The notes below the pieces were generated by a model that was not told where the DNA came from, did not search any database, and was given only the letters and a program-made list of their open reading frames with translations. Below, one piece after another: positions 36,701 through 50,958 of a stretch of DNA of 64,000 nt. Positions within the stretch are counted from its first letter, which is position 1. Each line of letters starts with the position of its first letter. This DNA is from Chaetoderma sp. LZ-2023a (taxonomy: Eukaryota; Mollusca; Caudofoveata; Chaetodermatida; Chaetodermatidae), in NCBI GenBank assembly GCA_034401795.1, contig CM067373.1, positions 44,281,914-44,345,913 of the forward strand. The letters run 5' to 3'. The translations under genes were made by a program, and so were the position numbers.

Positions 36701-39700
36701 ACATAGTTAGAAATTGATCCCTCTTTACTCACCAATTTCTCAGCTGAATGCCACATTTTTGGACTAGATAGTGGCACATTCGTGAGGCAGGTCATAAGTG
36801 GAATGTTCATTTAGTGATTAGTGAGAATGCTTGTTTAGTAATAACAGCGGTGCTGGCATTGATACGAGTAACCCTTTTAACACTCAAGCCGGCCAAAATG
36901 CCTTCTACACTCGTCTTGAGAAATGTTCATTTGGAGACCAAGAGACACCTATTTCTTAAAGGTTTACCGCAAAAATATCTGGCTCGATAACCTAGCCAGT
37001 CATTTCAGTAATAGATCTTGAAAAATAATCTCTTGGTCTGCAGATGGACATTTTTTATGAGTGAGATTTGAGTGTTAAACTTTTACGATTAAGAAGCAAG
37101 AAAAGCGTTCATGCACAAACCTTTCCTCATACCACTTTCTCCAGTCTCATTGCTCGGCGGTTCCAAACTGTAACCATAGGCAACAAGCGTCTTTACGGTC
37201 TCCATCGCCGTATCTCTGGGGAGAAATAAATATAACATGCCATCAACAGATAGAAGTGAAGAACAATGGAGCTTTCCACTGCATCCACCCATCATATGAT
37301 GTCATAATCAACTACGTGACATGTAGAATGACATCATAATCAATGACGTCATTATGACATTATGAATGACATAGATAAGTACATCACGAACGCATAATTG
37401 AAGATGGACTATGCGTCGTTGTACGACTTGTAGGCCTACTATTTGATATTCTGCTGAATATTTTTAAACTAACTTGATTGGGCGCTGCACCCTGTTAAAT
37501 TAGTTACAAAATACTCAACAAATTACCTGAAGTTTTCAGGAAATTGATAGTCAGGGCATTCTGGGATCGATCAATCCCAATACGGCAATGTGTGGGTGGA
37601 GCTTAGCTATAGGTGGGCAGGGTATAGCTAAAACTGGAAAGGTCTATTAATAAACAAGAGTTTACAGATCTGATATTTTTCCTGATATTCTTCCTTGTTC
37701 ACGACGCATGATATTGTGCTAAAATTTGACTCAAATCCGACGAACAGTTTCAGAAATTTATAGTTCTCAAGATTGTTGACAAGTATTATTCAAGAATACT
37801 CTGAGTGTTTGAAGTGTCACTATATATATATTTTATTACATCACCTTACTGGTATCAAGGAAAACAAGCTGTGGGTTTACGCTCCCTTAAATTCATGACA
37901 AACACAGAATGAGCCGAGCACTGATCTTGTCATATTATACTGGACATATGATATTATCATGTGACATTCTAAATATCAAAGATGTTATCATGTGACATTC
38001 TAAACATCAAAAATATTATCATGTGACATTCTAAACATCAAAGACGTCATCATGTGACCTTATAAGACATCAAAGATGTTATCATGTGACATTCTAAACA
38101 CCAAAGATATTATCATGTGACATTCTAAACATCAAAAATATTAATGTGACATTCTAAACATCAAAGATATTATCTTGTGACCTTATAGCCATCAAATATG
38201 TTATCATGTGACCTTATAAACATTAAAGATGTTATCATGTTACATTCTAAACATCAAGGACGTTGGATATTTTGAAACTAATTTGACTGGGTGCTGTTGC
38301 AGCAACAGTGCCCAGTCAAATTAGTTTCAAAATATTCAACAGAATCTCTTTTAAATAGTAAGACCATTAAAGATATAGCATTCGTACACTTGATGGACTT
38401 TTAAATATTCATGACGGACCTAGATGTCATTCATTATGTATTTTGATTGTGATATCAGCCTACATGTGATGCAATGGACCTTTCCATTAGTTATGCCCTG
38501 CCCATCTCTAGCTAAGCTCCACCCACACCTCAATCGTGTTGGGATCGATCGATCTCTGAAACTATACAGGTAAGCTGTTGAATATTTTGAAACTAATTCG
38601 TCTAGATGTTGTTGCTGCCTATGGCAGCAACAACACCCAGTCAAATTAGTTTCAAAATATTCAACAGCATGTTTATTAAATAGTAGAGACATACAATTTG
38701 TATGTGTCGGACTATTAAGAGTTAAGGAAAGGCTAATAGACTCATTTATGACATAATGATTATGACATCATCCTACACGCGGTTTAGCTGAGTATGATGT
38801 CAGATCATCCATGGATACTCTGGAAAGGTGAATTGATCATGACATCATATACTTGACTGACAGATCCGATACATCCATTACCTGTTGATTTAAGCTCACC
38901 TGTTTACTTGTTTAATGTGCTCATCCACTTTATTATAAGGCACAAGATGAGGACTTCGCTTGTTACTCTGGCTCTACAAAAATAAGCATCATATCACTAT
39001 ACCTAAAATATCCACATATCCATCCAAGTAAAATGCTGCTATGAGGTATTGTTTACATTATGTATCTCTGTAGCACTGTTAACCCTTTAACTCTCAAATT
39101 TATTCAAAAAGGTTTCAACTTTCTCATAGATAATCTCCATTTGCAGACCAAGAGAAGTCTATTTTTGAAAAAGTTACCACTGGAATACCTGGCTCGGTTA
39201 TTGAGCCAGTCATTCCAGTGGTAGATTTTCAAAAATAGTCTTCTCTTGGTCTGCAAATTGATATTTCGCAAGACCACTGCGGAAGTCGTTTTTGGCTGAT
39301 ATGAGCATTAAAGGGTTAACACTTGAAGCGACCAAAATGGCTTTTGCAGTGGTCTCGAAAAGTAACCATTTGCAGACCAAGGAGACAATTTTTTAGAATT
39401 TATCACCGAGCCAGTCATTCAAGTGATAAATTTTCAAAAATAATCTCTGCAAATGGCCATTTTCTATGAGAAAATTTAAATTTTGACGGTTGATTGAGTT
39501 AAAGGACTGGTGTTAATTTTAAAATTGCAGATCTTATAAAAAGCTTGCAACACGTCTTCATATCCAATGTGCTACACAAGAACAGTTAGAGACAACATTA
39601 CCTACATATTGCCACCTAAAAGCTGAACATATCTGTGAGCAGTAGAGACATATTTCTAGTTATGCCCCGCCCACATTGTACACAAATTTGAATGAATTTT

Positions 39701-40602
39701 AACAATTTGAACACTTAATTCCCAGAATATCAATTTCAAGGTAACTATACAGGCATGATGATGTGGAATATTTTAAAACTAATTTGTAGTTTTAAAATAT
39801 TCAACAAAATATTTATTAAATTGTAAATTCACCAGACACACAATTCGGATGGTTACTGTTAGACATTTGTCACTCTCATGTCGAACCTATGACATTGTGA
39901 TTGTGACATCAGCTAACAAGTGACGTATTTTGATTATGACATCATATATCTGAGTGACAGCTCAGACCCCTCCCTTAATGACAGTACAGAGAAGCAGATG
40001 CTGAGAGCATTACAAATAACAATAATGTCACAAGATGTGCGTTAGCACTCCCTACTCATTTACGCAAAGACGAGTCAATGAAAACTTTGAAAATCAAATT
40101 TAGACATAGTTTGTACCTCTATAAGTCCATAAGTCCATCCCTGTTTGATTCTGTCCTTGGCCCAAACATTGTGTGTGTTCTCTGCGAGCAGATCAACAAG
40201 CTCATCCATCTTTTCATTCAGAACAATTCCTGATAAATCCAACGGTGTCGGTTTGTAGCCATTAGACTGCAAGAAACTAAGAAAACCAAGATAACAACAA
40301 AGATTAGGTTCATTGGCGAAATATCTAAATTCAATGCCTTGACCTCACCTAACCCGTGGGTGGAGCCAAATGTAAATATATGCTCTTGCACTCCAGAAAC
40401 GTAATGGTAACACACTGTTTACACACATACAAAATTTGGTTGAATTCCATTGAACGGTTTACGAAGATTTGTGTTACAATCAATTTACCTCACATACCCA
40501 CACACACACACACGGGTAGGGCGGCATCATTCCTGCTTTTATTCGAAAAATGTGGGGATAAAAACACATTTATTCACTAACTGGAACATTACACAGAGAG
40601 AC

Positions 40603-40662
<60 letters not shown>

Positions 40663-42307
40663 CTGTGCAAAAGTTAAGCACCAGCAAAAACAATAGAACG
40701 TAGAAACATGATGGTACAACTAGGCTGCCATACTTTTGTCCCCGCGTTAGCTGACATAATTCCAAGTACGAAATGCACATGCATGCATGACTTCACGCCG
40801 CTTGATGTCCGTGCGTGGCGGGAAACAGCACACGTGTTCAGTTATGTAAAAGTCCAGTTTGAGGTGTAGAACATTACATACAGATTTAGGCGACAAGATT
40901 AGGAATTGTGTGTTCATGACCGTGCTTTATTTGTACAGAGAGAATTAGCTCTTGATTGTGAACCGCTATGGCAAGACGAAGGTTAAGTGATCGTGTGAAA
41001 TGGCAAATCATAGGCATACATACCACTGGTATGTCATGCAGAGAGATTGGCAGACAGCTGAACATTAACCATACTGTAATCAGTCGTTTGATTGCAAAAC
41101 ATGGGCAAACTAACGAGGTGAAGGACAGGCCTAGATCTGGAAGACCGAAGAAGACTACTGCCCGTGATGATCAAGCCCTAGTACGCCTTGTTAGGAGATC
41201 TCCATTCACCAACAGCAGAGTGCTCAGCCAGCAATGGGAAATGCGCAATAGAGTGTCAATGTCTACTGTCAAAAGGAGACTGTATGCTGCTGGCATGAAA
41301 GCTAGGAGACCTGTCAGACGTCCTCTCCTCACTGCACACCACAAAGAGGAGCGTCTGAGGTGGTGCAACGAAAGAAGACACTGGAACATGAGATCCTGGA
41401 GACGGGTACACTGGTCCGATGAGTCGGTTCCTGCTTCATGCCACAGATGGTCGAACTCGTGTATGGAGGTCCAGACGCACGGCGTACGACCAACGTAACA
41501 TCATGGAAGAAGTTCCATTTGGTGGAGGTTCCGTTATGATATGGGGGTGCATCTCATTTGATTGTAAGCTGGATCTGTTGACTGTACCTGGAACACTAAA
41601 TGGACAAAGATATCAAGATTCCATACTGGATAGAGTTGTGGTCCCTCATTTTGTAAATCATGCACCTGGAACCCACCCTATATTCATGGATGACAACGCC
41701 CGACCACATCGTGCTAGAGCTGTGCATGAATACCTCCGCCTGAATGCCATCGAAACCCTACCATGGCCAGCAAGGAGCCCTGACATGAACCCTATTGAGC
41801 ATATCTGGGACATTCTGGGAAACATGGTGAGGAGGGATCCTCCTGTGCAGAACCTACAGGAATTAACAGACGCACTCCATCTTGAATGGCAACGAATACC
41901 ACAATGGCGTATCAGTCGGTTGGTGACCAGCATGAGACGTCGTGTCCAGGCCGTCATCCAGGCACAAGGTGGATATACCCGGTATTAATAATGACAGTCT
42001 CAAACTCGTGCACAGATGTTAAACTTCCTTTTCAGACACCATTAATGACAATCTAGCCACGTGTGTCAACTGTAGGGCAATAGTTGTCAGTTGTGTCAAC
42101 GTAACCATATTCAGGCCTCGTTTTCAAGTTCAAACAAAAACATACAGTGTTTCCCCACCATCATAATCAGCATTCCTCTAGTTGCATTATTACCTCTTGC
42201 ACTAAGATGGATGGGTACATAAATGTTTATGCTATTGCTTTCTTCATAGCACATGAATATACCCTCGCATGTGCGTAAAAATAGGGTGGTGCTTAACTTT
42301 TGCACAG

Positions 42308-42401
<94 letters not shown>

Positions 42402-45400
42402 ATCCACTTCCTTGAACCGTAAAATCAGCTCAGAAGGCCACCTCTAAGAAAGAACCACTCTCTTTCCGATGGAAAATGGATTTTCTTGGCAAATAATTTG
42501 AATTAATAGATAATCTTTATTTTAACTGTCTGACTCCTTCAAGCCATCGGACAACAATTTCAATGGACAATGGTTCTGGACCCGCTGAATATTTTGAAAA
42601 CATTTTGATGAAAGTTGTTGGTGGCTTAGCCACCAACAACTTTCAGTCAAATTGTTTTCAAAATATTCTTCATATCCAGCATTAAACCCCATAGAAGATG
42701 TAATCTGCAGAAATTCAGCAGGCAGACAGTTAATGGCTTTTATTGAGGTAGTGTTCATAAGCAGGTTTGACTATAATATAGAATTTACACACAGTACATG
42801 TATTTCAAACAATTTAACTCCATAAACCTGACAAAACTAAATATAACTAGAAATACTGCTGGTTATTTTGAAATTAATTTGACTGGAAGCCACATGTAGT
42901 ACCAGTTTCCAACAAAACCATTTTCAAAATATCAGTTTTTTCAATGGCCGTTATTAAATGGCAGTAAGAAAGGGCATTGAAATTTAGCTACAGTAAAGCC
43001 TGCCCATAATGGACACCTGTATGGCTGATTAAAAGGTCCCATAAGACAGGTGGCCACTAAAAACAGGTGGCCACTAAAGACATGTGGACATTAAAGACAG
43101 GCGATCACATAACCCCTTTATCTCTCACAGACCAGAATGGAAAAATCCTTGATGATGTAAGGATTATAGTGTTGAATATTTTGAAAGTAATTTAACTGGG
43201 AGGTATTGCTGCCAACATCAGCAACAGTCACAGTCAAGTTAGTTTTAAAATATTCAACATCTTTCTTGATCAGCCATCTTGAAATTGAGGTAGTGGAATA
43301 TCAAGTGTTAACCCTATAACACTCATATCAGCCAACAACTGCTTCTGCAGTGGTCTTGAGACATGTACATTTGCAGACCAAGAGAAGATATTTTTGAAAA
43401 TTTACCACTGGAATGACTGGCTCGATAACCGAGCCAGTCATTCCAGTGGTAAATCTTCAAAAACAGTCTTCTCTTAATTGACATTTTACATGAGAAAATT
43501 GACATTTTTTTGGAACAAATTCGAGGGTTAAAGGGTTGAATACAAAATCATTTGGTTTGCCATATTTATGGCCAAATGATGGTACTTCCTTAACACACTA
43601 ATTTTAAGAAAACCACACATATTTTGAAGCTAAAAGTAGTTGCCTGCACTATAGATAAATTGATCTGTAATGCTAAGTCTAAGCTTTTCTCACTTGTTGG
43701 GGAGCTTGCATGTTTTCAGTCTGCCACTCGCAGTCTTCTTGTTCTCAATTGTGATATGATAGCCTAAAGCCAGCAGCATTCTGAAATTCACAATACAGTA
43801 ATAAACTCAATCAATAGGACAAACATGCCATCCTATAAGCAAGAGTTAATGAGTTGGTCTTTTAACTGGTTTCCCAAGTTTTTTTCGGAAAATCCAAGAT
43901 GGCCAATGAAACAGTGACCAATTAAAATTCTGTACACAAGTTTGGAAGCCTACCACTATAGGGTCCCTCCAGGCAAATTAGGTTGAAATCTGCCAGGTGG
44001 TAAAGGATGATCAATGACAGACGACGGTCATCATACCATAAGCTCACTTGACCTTCCAGGCCAGGTAAGCTAAAAAAACATTCAATTCAGTGTGTCCAGC
44101 TGTTAGCACCCTAAAGCCCAAAGGATGAGAAACATCTGCCAGGCTTCAAGTATTCCATTAAAGATTCTAAGAGAGATTTGGCTCAAGAATTGCTCCCATA
44201 CATTTCTTTCAGCAGATTTCTTGAAAACCATTAGAGAGATCAAAGATAAAATTGATACCAAATGCAGGCAAAACGGGATGTACAAGTTTCAAGTCAATGG
44301 AACAAAACAATTTTTTTTTAAAACATTTAAGAAAAAAGATATTTGTATCTAAATTTTTTCGAGGTAGTCAGTGCTGTAACTTAGCATTTTGAGGTGAATT
44401 CCATCAGGGCGTGTTAATAAATTTAATTATTTACGTCTCGTAGTATAGTAACTAATTATTGTCTCTATGTATCGGAGATGTCCGGAGATTACCGAATGGT
44501 GAGTTATATTAGCTTGGATAGTTGAACAATGGTATTGTTTCTTGCGCTTTCGCGGTAGTTTGTACAGTTTTGAACGCCATTCTAGTGCCAGTCGTCATCG
44601 CAGTCAGACCTAGCTCTAATTTTAATCAAATAATTTTTGGATTTGTTTGAGAGATTATATTTAAGGTCCTTATTCAAGGATATTGTAAGGATTTCGTGCT
44701 TGGGATAGTGTGGGAAGATGGTTGACCAGAACCTCACAGGTCATCCCATTAATAATTTTAAATAGCATAGATAATCTATGAAATTCACGTCTACTTGACA
44801 AGGTTTCGATGCCGTTTCTAAGCACAGGTCTTCAGTGCTCGCACTACGTGTCATTCCACATACCGTTCTGAGAGCATCTTTTTGGATGTTCTCTAACCGA
44901 ATTACAAGATATTGTGGAATATTATCCCACACAACATCTGCATATTCTAAAGATGGTCTAATAAATGTTTTGTACATGATCTCGAGACATTTACAGTCTA
45001 GAATATATTTTAGACCTTTAAGTAAGGCGAGTTTGTGTTGAGCATTTGCTATTAGATTGCTCACATGGTTAAGCCAATTCCTTTGTTATTAAAGGTAATG
45101 CTGAGGTGCTTATGATCAGTTGACGGTAGAATTTCAGAATCTTTGAAGTTGATTGAAAAGGATGTGGGCTCGTTGCGCAGGGCAAAAATAGAGATGTAGT
45201 TTTCGAGGCATTAAACTCGACGAGCCACATGTTTGTCCAATGCGTCATGGTCAGTAGATCATAATCGAGTGTGGCAGTGTGTTCTTTTAGATCAACTGAC
45301 TACATATAGGCATGTGTCATCAGCAAAGTCTAATATTGTGAATTATATCGCTAGGCATGTCATTAATAAAAACTAAGAATAACAAAGGACCAAGCACAGA

Positions 45401-48400
45401 GCCTTGTGGCACTCTAGCATGTAAACGAAGTAGGGTGGATTCATTGCCATTTATAACTACTCGCTGGTATCGATTTCCAAGATAATTTTCGAACCATGCA
45501 AGTAGATTTCCACAGACACCAAAATTCCTAAGTTTCTGTAGGAGGCCGCGATGCCATACTCGATCAAAGGCTTTAGATATATCGAAGAATAGAAAGATTA
45601 TTTCCTTTTGATCATCAAGGGCTTGAGTAATATCAGTGTAGATATCAAGCAGTTGATTTACTGTAGAATGTGATGGAAGAAAGCCAGACTGATATGTTTG
45701 GGTGCGATCACAATCGCAATTGCCTCGTTTTAACTCTAGATGGCCTTATGGAACTTCTGAATCTGTGGATACATTTGCCCATTCAGTCGTGGAAAGGTGA
45801 GAATAATTGGCTAGTGCCTCCACCTCGTTTGGTGGGACATTCTTTGAGGAAACTGGAAAGTGAATCATCTTATGGTACTTTCATATTGGCCACTTTTGTG
45901 TTGCGATCACAATACGTTCCGTCATTTCGTTTTGGCTATATAGTCCTAGATTCTAACAAAGCAGTGGTAAGAGGCAAAGGCGATAACACCATATTTGCTA
46001 AATCAAACATCCCATTCAATATGCTAGTAGTTAGGGTGAGTTTTTAATATCATCCAAATGTTTCAGGTTAAAGGCACGGGTAAGATTGGAGAGAGAGCGA
46101 GAGAGAGAGAGAGAGAGAGAGAGAAAGATGGAGAGAGAGAGATGGATAGAGCGAGTGAGAAGGAAGTTTTTCATATTCTATGTATAGTTATTGTTTATGA
46201 CTTATTTTATTTTTATAGGATTGAATCATTCGGGCAGGATTGATTCTGCTCTTACCTCAGGCAATCGGGAATTGTTAAGGTTGTCGCAAAAGCTGCCAGC
46301 CGTTTTGCTGGGATCATGGAGCGACAACACAGTTAAGAAGTACTGGCCATATTTCTCTAAATGGCAACGATTCGTGGAGGAGCACAGGCATTTATGTGCA
46401 TTACCAAGTAACTCCTTACACGTTGCTCTTTATTTAACCAGTCTGATAGAAAATGGTAGCTCTTTTAGCGTCATCTCTTCTTTGTATGCCATTAAGTGGG
46501 TCGTGTTATCAAGTAGCAATTTTTTGTTTAGAGCCATTGTCTGGTCAAAAGGGCTCCTTGACCACTATATATAAAGGCTTAAGTTATTCTCACACAAAAG
46601 ATATTATTGTAGCCAGGCTTAAGGAAATTGATCCTTTCGCGAATTTTGGCCTGCATTCTTTGCGGGCCGGAGGCGCAACAGCAGCAGCCAATGCTTCAGT
46701 GAATGAGCGTTGTTGGAAGAGGCATGGCAGATGGAAGAGCGACAAAGCGAAGGATGGCTATGTCGCTGATTCTGTTGAGAATCGCCTAAAGGTCTCTCAA
46801 ATTTAGGTTTATAATTAAGTATTCGTTCAACGGAGATTAGTCTGTGTACATTAATGTATTTCATTTAAGGGAGATAATTCACTTATTGCTTTATGGGCAA
46901 TTTTTATAGGTAATATTTGTATAGCCCACAAGGCACAATTGGGTTAGATTTCAGTCATTTAATTTAATACGTTAGTTCTGATTATTAATGTAAGGTTGTC
47001 AGAGCCTTATTTGCATTCAAGATTATTATTATTTTTTCATATCAGATCCTTGTAGTAATTTTCCATTTTTGCCGTGCATTATCTACGACGGCTGACGAGA
47101 TATCATAAACAAGTGTTTGTTATTCTTATGTCGAGGGCACCAGGGTAGTAGAGACATTAAATTATTTACGTTTCGTAGTATAGTAAATAATTATTGTCTC
47201 TATGTACTGGAGATGTCCGGAGATTACTGAATGGTGAGTTATATTAGCTTGGATAGTTGACCAATGGTATTGTTTTCTGCGCTTTCGCGGTAGTTTGTAG
47301 GGTTTTGAACGCCATTCTATCGTCAGTCGTCATTGCCATCAGACCTAGCTCTAATTTTAATCAAATAATTTTTGGATTTGTTTGAGAGATTATATTTAAG
47401 GTCCTTATTCAAGAGCATTTGTATCGTATATAATGTATATATTTAGGTATATTTTGCTAATATGGTGGTTTTTTATGTTCGCAGGATGAGGTCTGGTCAT
47501 CCTCCCGGAGGTGTGCTATTGAAATCGAGGCTATCAGACACAGGTTTCCAGAAAGAGCCATCCATTTTTTCCTGTCCGTCTAGTACACTGATGATGGTTA
47601 GGATACGATACATTTGTATCTTTGTTGTAAAAACTAAGTGGGAACATGACGGCTGACGAGATATCCTAAACAATAGTGTTTGTTGTTCTTTTGTCGAGGG
47701 CACCAGGGTAGTAGAGACTTAAACCTGAGTACCCTCATTGAAATTAGGATGCCCACATTATACTGCAAACAAACAAAAAGTAGCATTGCCTATGTGGGCA
47801 GGTGACTGAGGAGATCTTCATGCCCGTGGCAATTTTCACATGCATTTGCATGAGGGCAGACGCTAAGTTACAGCACTCGTAGTTGTAGTTCAAACATCCA
47901 TACTGCTAATTTGTATACATTTCCTCTACACATAGAAATATGGGGATCTCGAAAACCATTGTGAAAATCCAAATTCTGCTGAATAGAAAGCAATTCCTGT
48001 AAGCATAGAAAAATGGGGATCTCGAAAACCATTGTGAAAATCCAAATTCTGCTGAATAGAAAGCAATCCCTCCAGGAATAATATCATAAGTTCACCTAAG
48101 TTTGGATGTAAATCGGAGAAACTGTAGATGTGTGTAAAATTTTGTTCCTACTGAGAATAAGAAGAAAAGAAAAGATCTGGTAAGAAAACAATACTCTGCA
48201 TTTGCGCACACAGATTAATGAGTACCTGAGTGTTTCAAATGCGAAGGTGACATCATATTTCTTCTCTGACATTGGCACCCGTTCAAATGTCGTCAAACAT
48301 GGATGTAGCTTTTCATAATCATCACGTTTCTAAAAAACACAATAATGTACTTTATCATATAAACAAGCCTTCTAGACCGTTCCATATCTTTCGATATGAG

Positions 48401-50064
48401 CACGCATGCCATATTCAATGGAGTATTTTCATTGGCTGTTGGGTGCACAACCCATTTAAATCGACCAACTAAAACATCGATTGATGCAAGTGTGACGCAT
48501 AGGGATTACTATGCGGTACTGTTTTACTACGATTTGTCATTCATGAAACGTCATTGCAAAATGTCATCGTTTGACAGTTTATCAGGTGGCAGCGAAGTAA
48601 CGATTGATGGTCGTAGCTATAATTTTCAATGACCAGTTAAAATACTATTTAACTGCTGACATTGCCAGATTTTGTGTTTGTCACTATTTTGCTGCGCATC
48701 CAGTATCTGTTATCAAGTAGCGGTGCGTCACAGTGGTGGTATCGATTTCACAAAAATCAACAATGAGAAATCAGATAAAAGTCACATCAGCAACTATTGG
48801 CAAATATTTCAAAATTACAGTTTATATGATAAATAAAATCTCAAACTCGGTCACTTTTCATATCACTATTATGAACCTCGTTGAAAATTATCAATTTTTC
48901 ACTCGCTAAAGCTCGTACAAATTGATAATTTTCAACTCGGTCCATAATAGTGATATGAAAAGTGACCTCGTTCCAGATTCTCTATGTACACAATTTAATT
49001 AGGCTTTGGTTTTAATGAACCTTTCTATTTTTAGCTATTCCCCGCCAATCTCAAGCTAAGCTCCACCAACACCTAATTTGATTGGGCGCTGTTGCTGCCA
49101 TAAATAGTACAGATACAATCCATACAATGTGTCGGACTATTAAGAGTTACAGACGGGCCAAATAGAATCATTTATGATGCAATGATTATGACGTCATCCT
49201 ACAGGCCGCTTAGATGATTATGATGTCAAATGACGTCAGATGATAGATGGATACTCTGGAAAGGTGAATTGATGAACTGCTTGCTTGCTGAATTCCTACA
49301 GACTACATTTTCCATGTGGTTTAACTCTCAATATGCTGAATATTTTGAATACCATTTGGCTAAGCCACTAACACATTTCAGTCAACTTGTTTTCAAAATA
49401 TTCAGCCGGTCTAGAGCTATTGCCCATTGACATTATTGTCTGGTGGCTTGCAACAGTCAAGCAGTTAATAATTGATATTAACAACTGGCACATATAACAT
49501 GTGTATACATATATATATATAAGAAATCAACATCATATTTCTTACACTGTAGACTAGGGAATCCTCTGCTTCTCACTTTGCTTTACACACTGATAACACA
49601 GAGGCGTGCACACATACATGCGTGTGTACACATCGTACCACATGTGGCCAGTGGTCTTTATGGCTAAAATGATTATGTAGCAGCAAACCGTAACAAAATC
49701 TGTACAGCTTTACGGCATTATAAATATGCTAATTATAAACATATTAACCTCATTAGTACAGCGAATGAGAGAATAATGTAGCTTGTCTCTATGAGCATAT
49801 GTCATTGGCATATCCTACACAGCATTAACCAAAGGCCTACCTCTCCATACGCCCATCCGCTCTCTATCTTACGGTAAGACCAGAGTTCATGAATGTTCTC
49901 AGCCAGACGATCGCGCACATTCTCAATGTAAGCTGGCAACTGAATCTGGTAATAAAACAAGCAGATTTTACCTATAGTTCAAACATATAGAAAAATGTGC
50001 ATCTATCTTATGGCCTTAACCGTTGAATCTGTCCTTGTATGTCTTTCGTTCATCAAAATTCTGC

Positions 50065-50137
<73 letters not shown>

Positions 50138-50622
50138 ATTGAATTTTACTGAAGTTGATTTAACATTGAATCGACGCCACTTCATATTATAGATTGTGAA
50201 TATATATATATAGCCTGTACATAGGTAATCGTGTTCATACCGGGATAGTTATGGAATTTGACGAGCGTAGTAAACTGAAATGTTATAAATTGATTATTCG
50301 GGCTCAAACCACTTCAACTATGTAGGTTGCATTATCAGTATAATATCTTGGCGATTTAATATTTTTAAATTATCCTGCGGGACGTTAATTATTAATTAAT
50401 TTGTACCCGGTTGGCTGTGTGTTTTAAATATGCCCGATCGCTGCGTTTGTTTCTCAGTCCATGCTCACCTGAGCTTTTGTGATTTTAATAGTATGTTGTT
50501 GAGCTGTTTGCTTGTAATTTTTAAAGGTAAAATCTTTTTTTAATTTTTAGATTAATCGTTTGTCTTGGGTACTATGGATTTCCACATGATCCATTGATCG
50601 TGTTACCAAAAAAAAGAGAAAA

Positions 50623-50681
<59 letters not shown>

Positions 50682-50894
50682 AATAAAACAAGCAGATTTT
50701 ACCTATAGTTCAAGCATATAGAAAAATGTGCATCTATCTTATGGAGTTAACCTTGCAATCTGTCCTTGTTGAGCTGTTTGCTTGTAATTTTTAAAGGTAA
50801 AATAGGTTTTTTTGAATTTTTAGATTAATCGTTTGTCTTGGGTACTATGGATTTCCACACGATCCATTGATCGTGTTACCAAGAAAAAAGAAAA

Positions 50895-50958
<64 letters not shown>

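Larger units (their letters stand above)
44417..47722 (+). mobile_element. Ngaro/PAT-like tyrosine-recombinase retrotransposon with split direct repeats
   Basis: Order is A1 (44417-44678), internal region, B1 (47086-47159), A2 (47160-47414), spacer, B2 (47646-47722). This A1-internal-B1A2-B2 design is the split-direct-repeat form of Ngaro, PAT and VIPER-type elements, distinct from the inverted repeats of DIRS. Internal coding sequence on + shows the end of the RNase H/connection region and a tyrosine recombinase. The 5' half including RT has been replaced or interrupted by a LINE fragment on the opposite strand. Confidence 0.85.
44371..47876. mobile_element. Outer inverted-repeat element (candidate DNA transposon remnant) hosting the Ngaro-like element
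   Basis: GTGCTGTAACTTAGC (44371-44385) is matched by GCTAAGTTACAGCAC (47862-47876). GTAGT occurs just outside both ends, a possible target duplication. Only ~45 bases at the left and ~155 at the right belong to it; the Ngaro-like element occupies the rest. The class is unknown. Confidence 0.55.

Noticed and set aside
40261..40276. Exon 9 acceptor at TTGCAG/TCTAATGG
   Set aside because: It would break phase with exon 8. The TTCTTAG site 10 bases upstream keeps phase and residue spacing.
50003..50185. Poly-tyrosine protein
   Set aside because: Translation of a (TAG)n microsatellite on the opposite strand.
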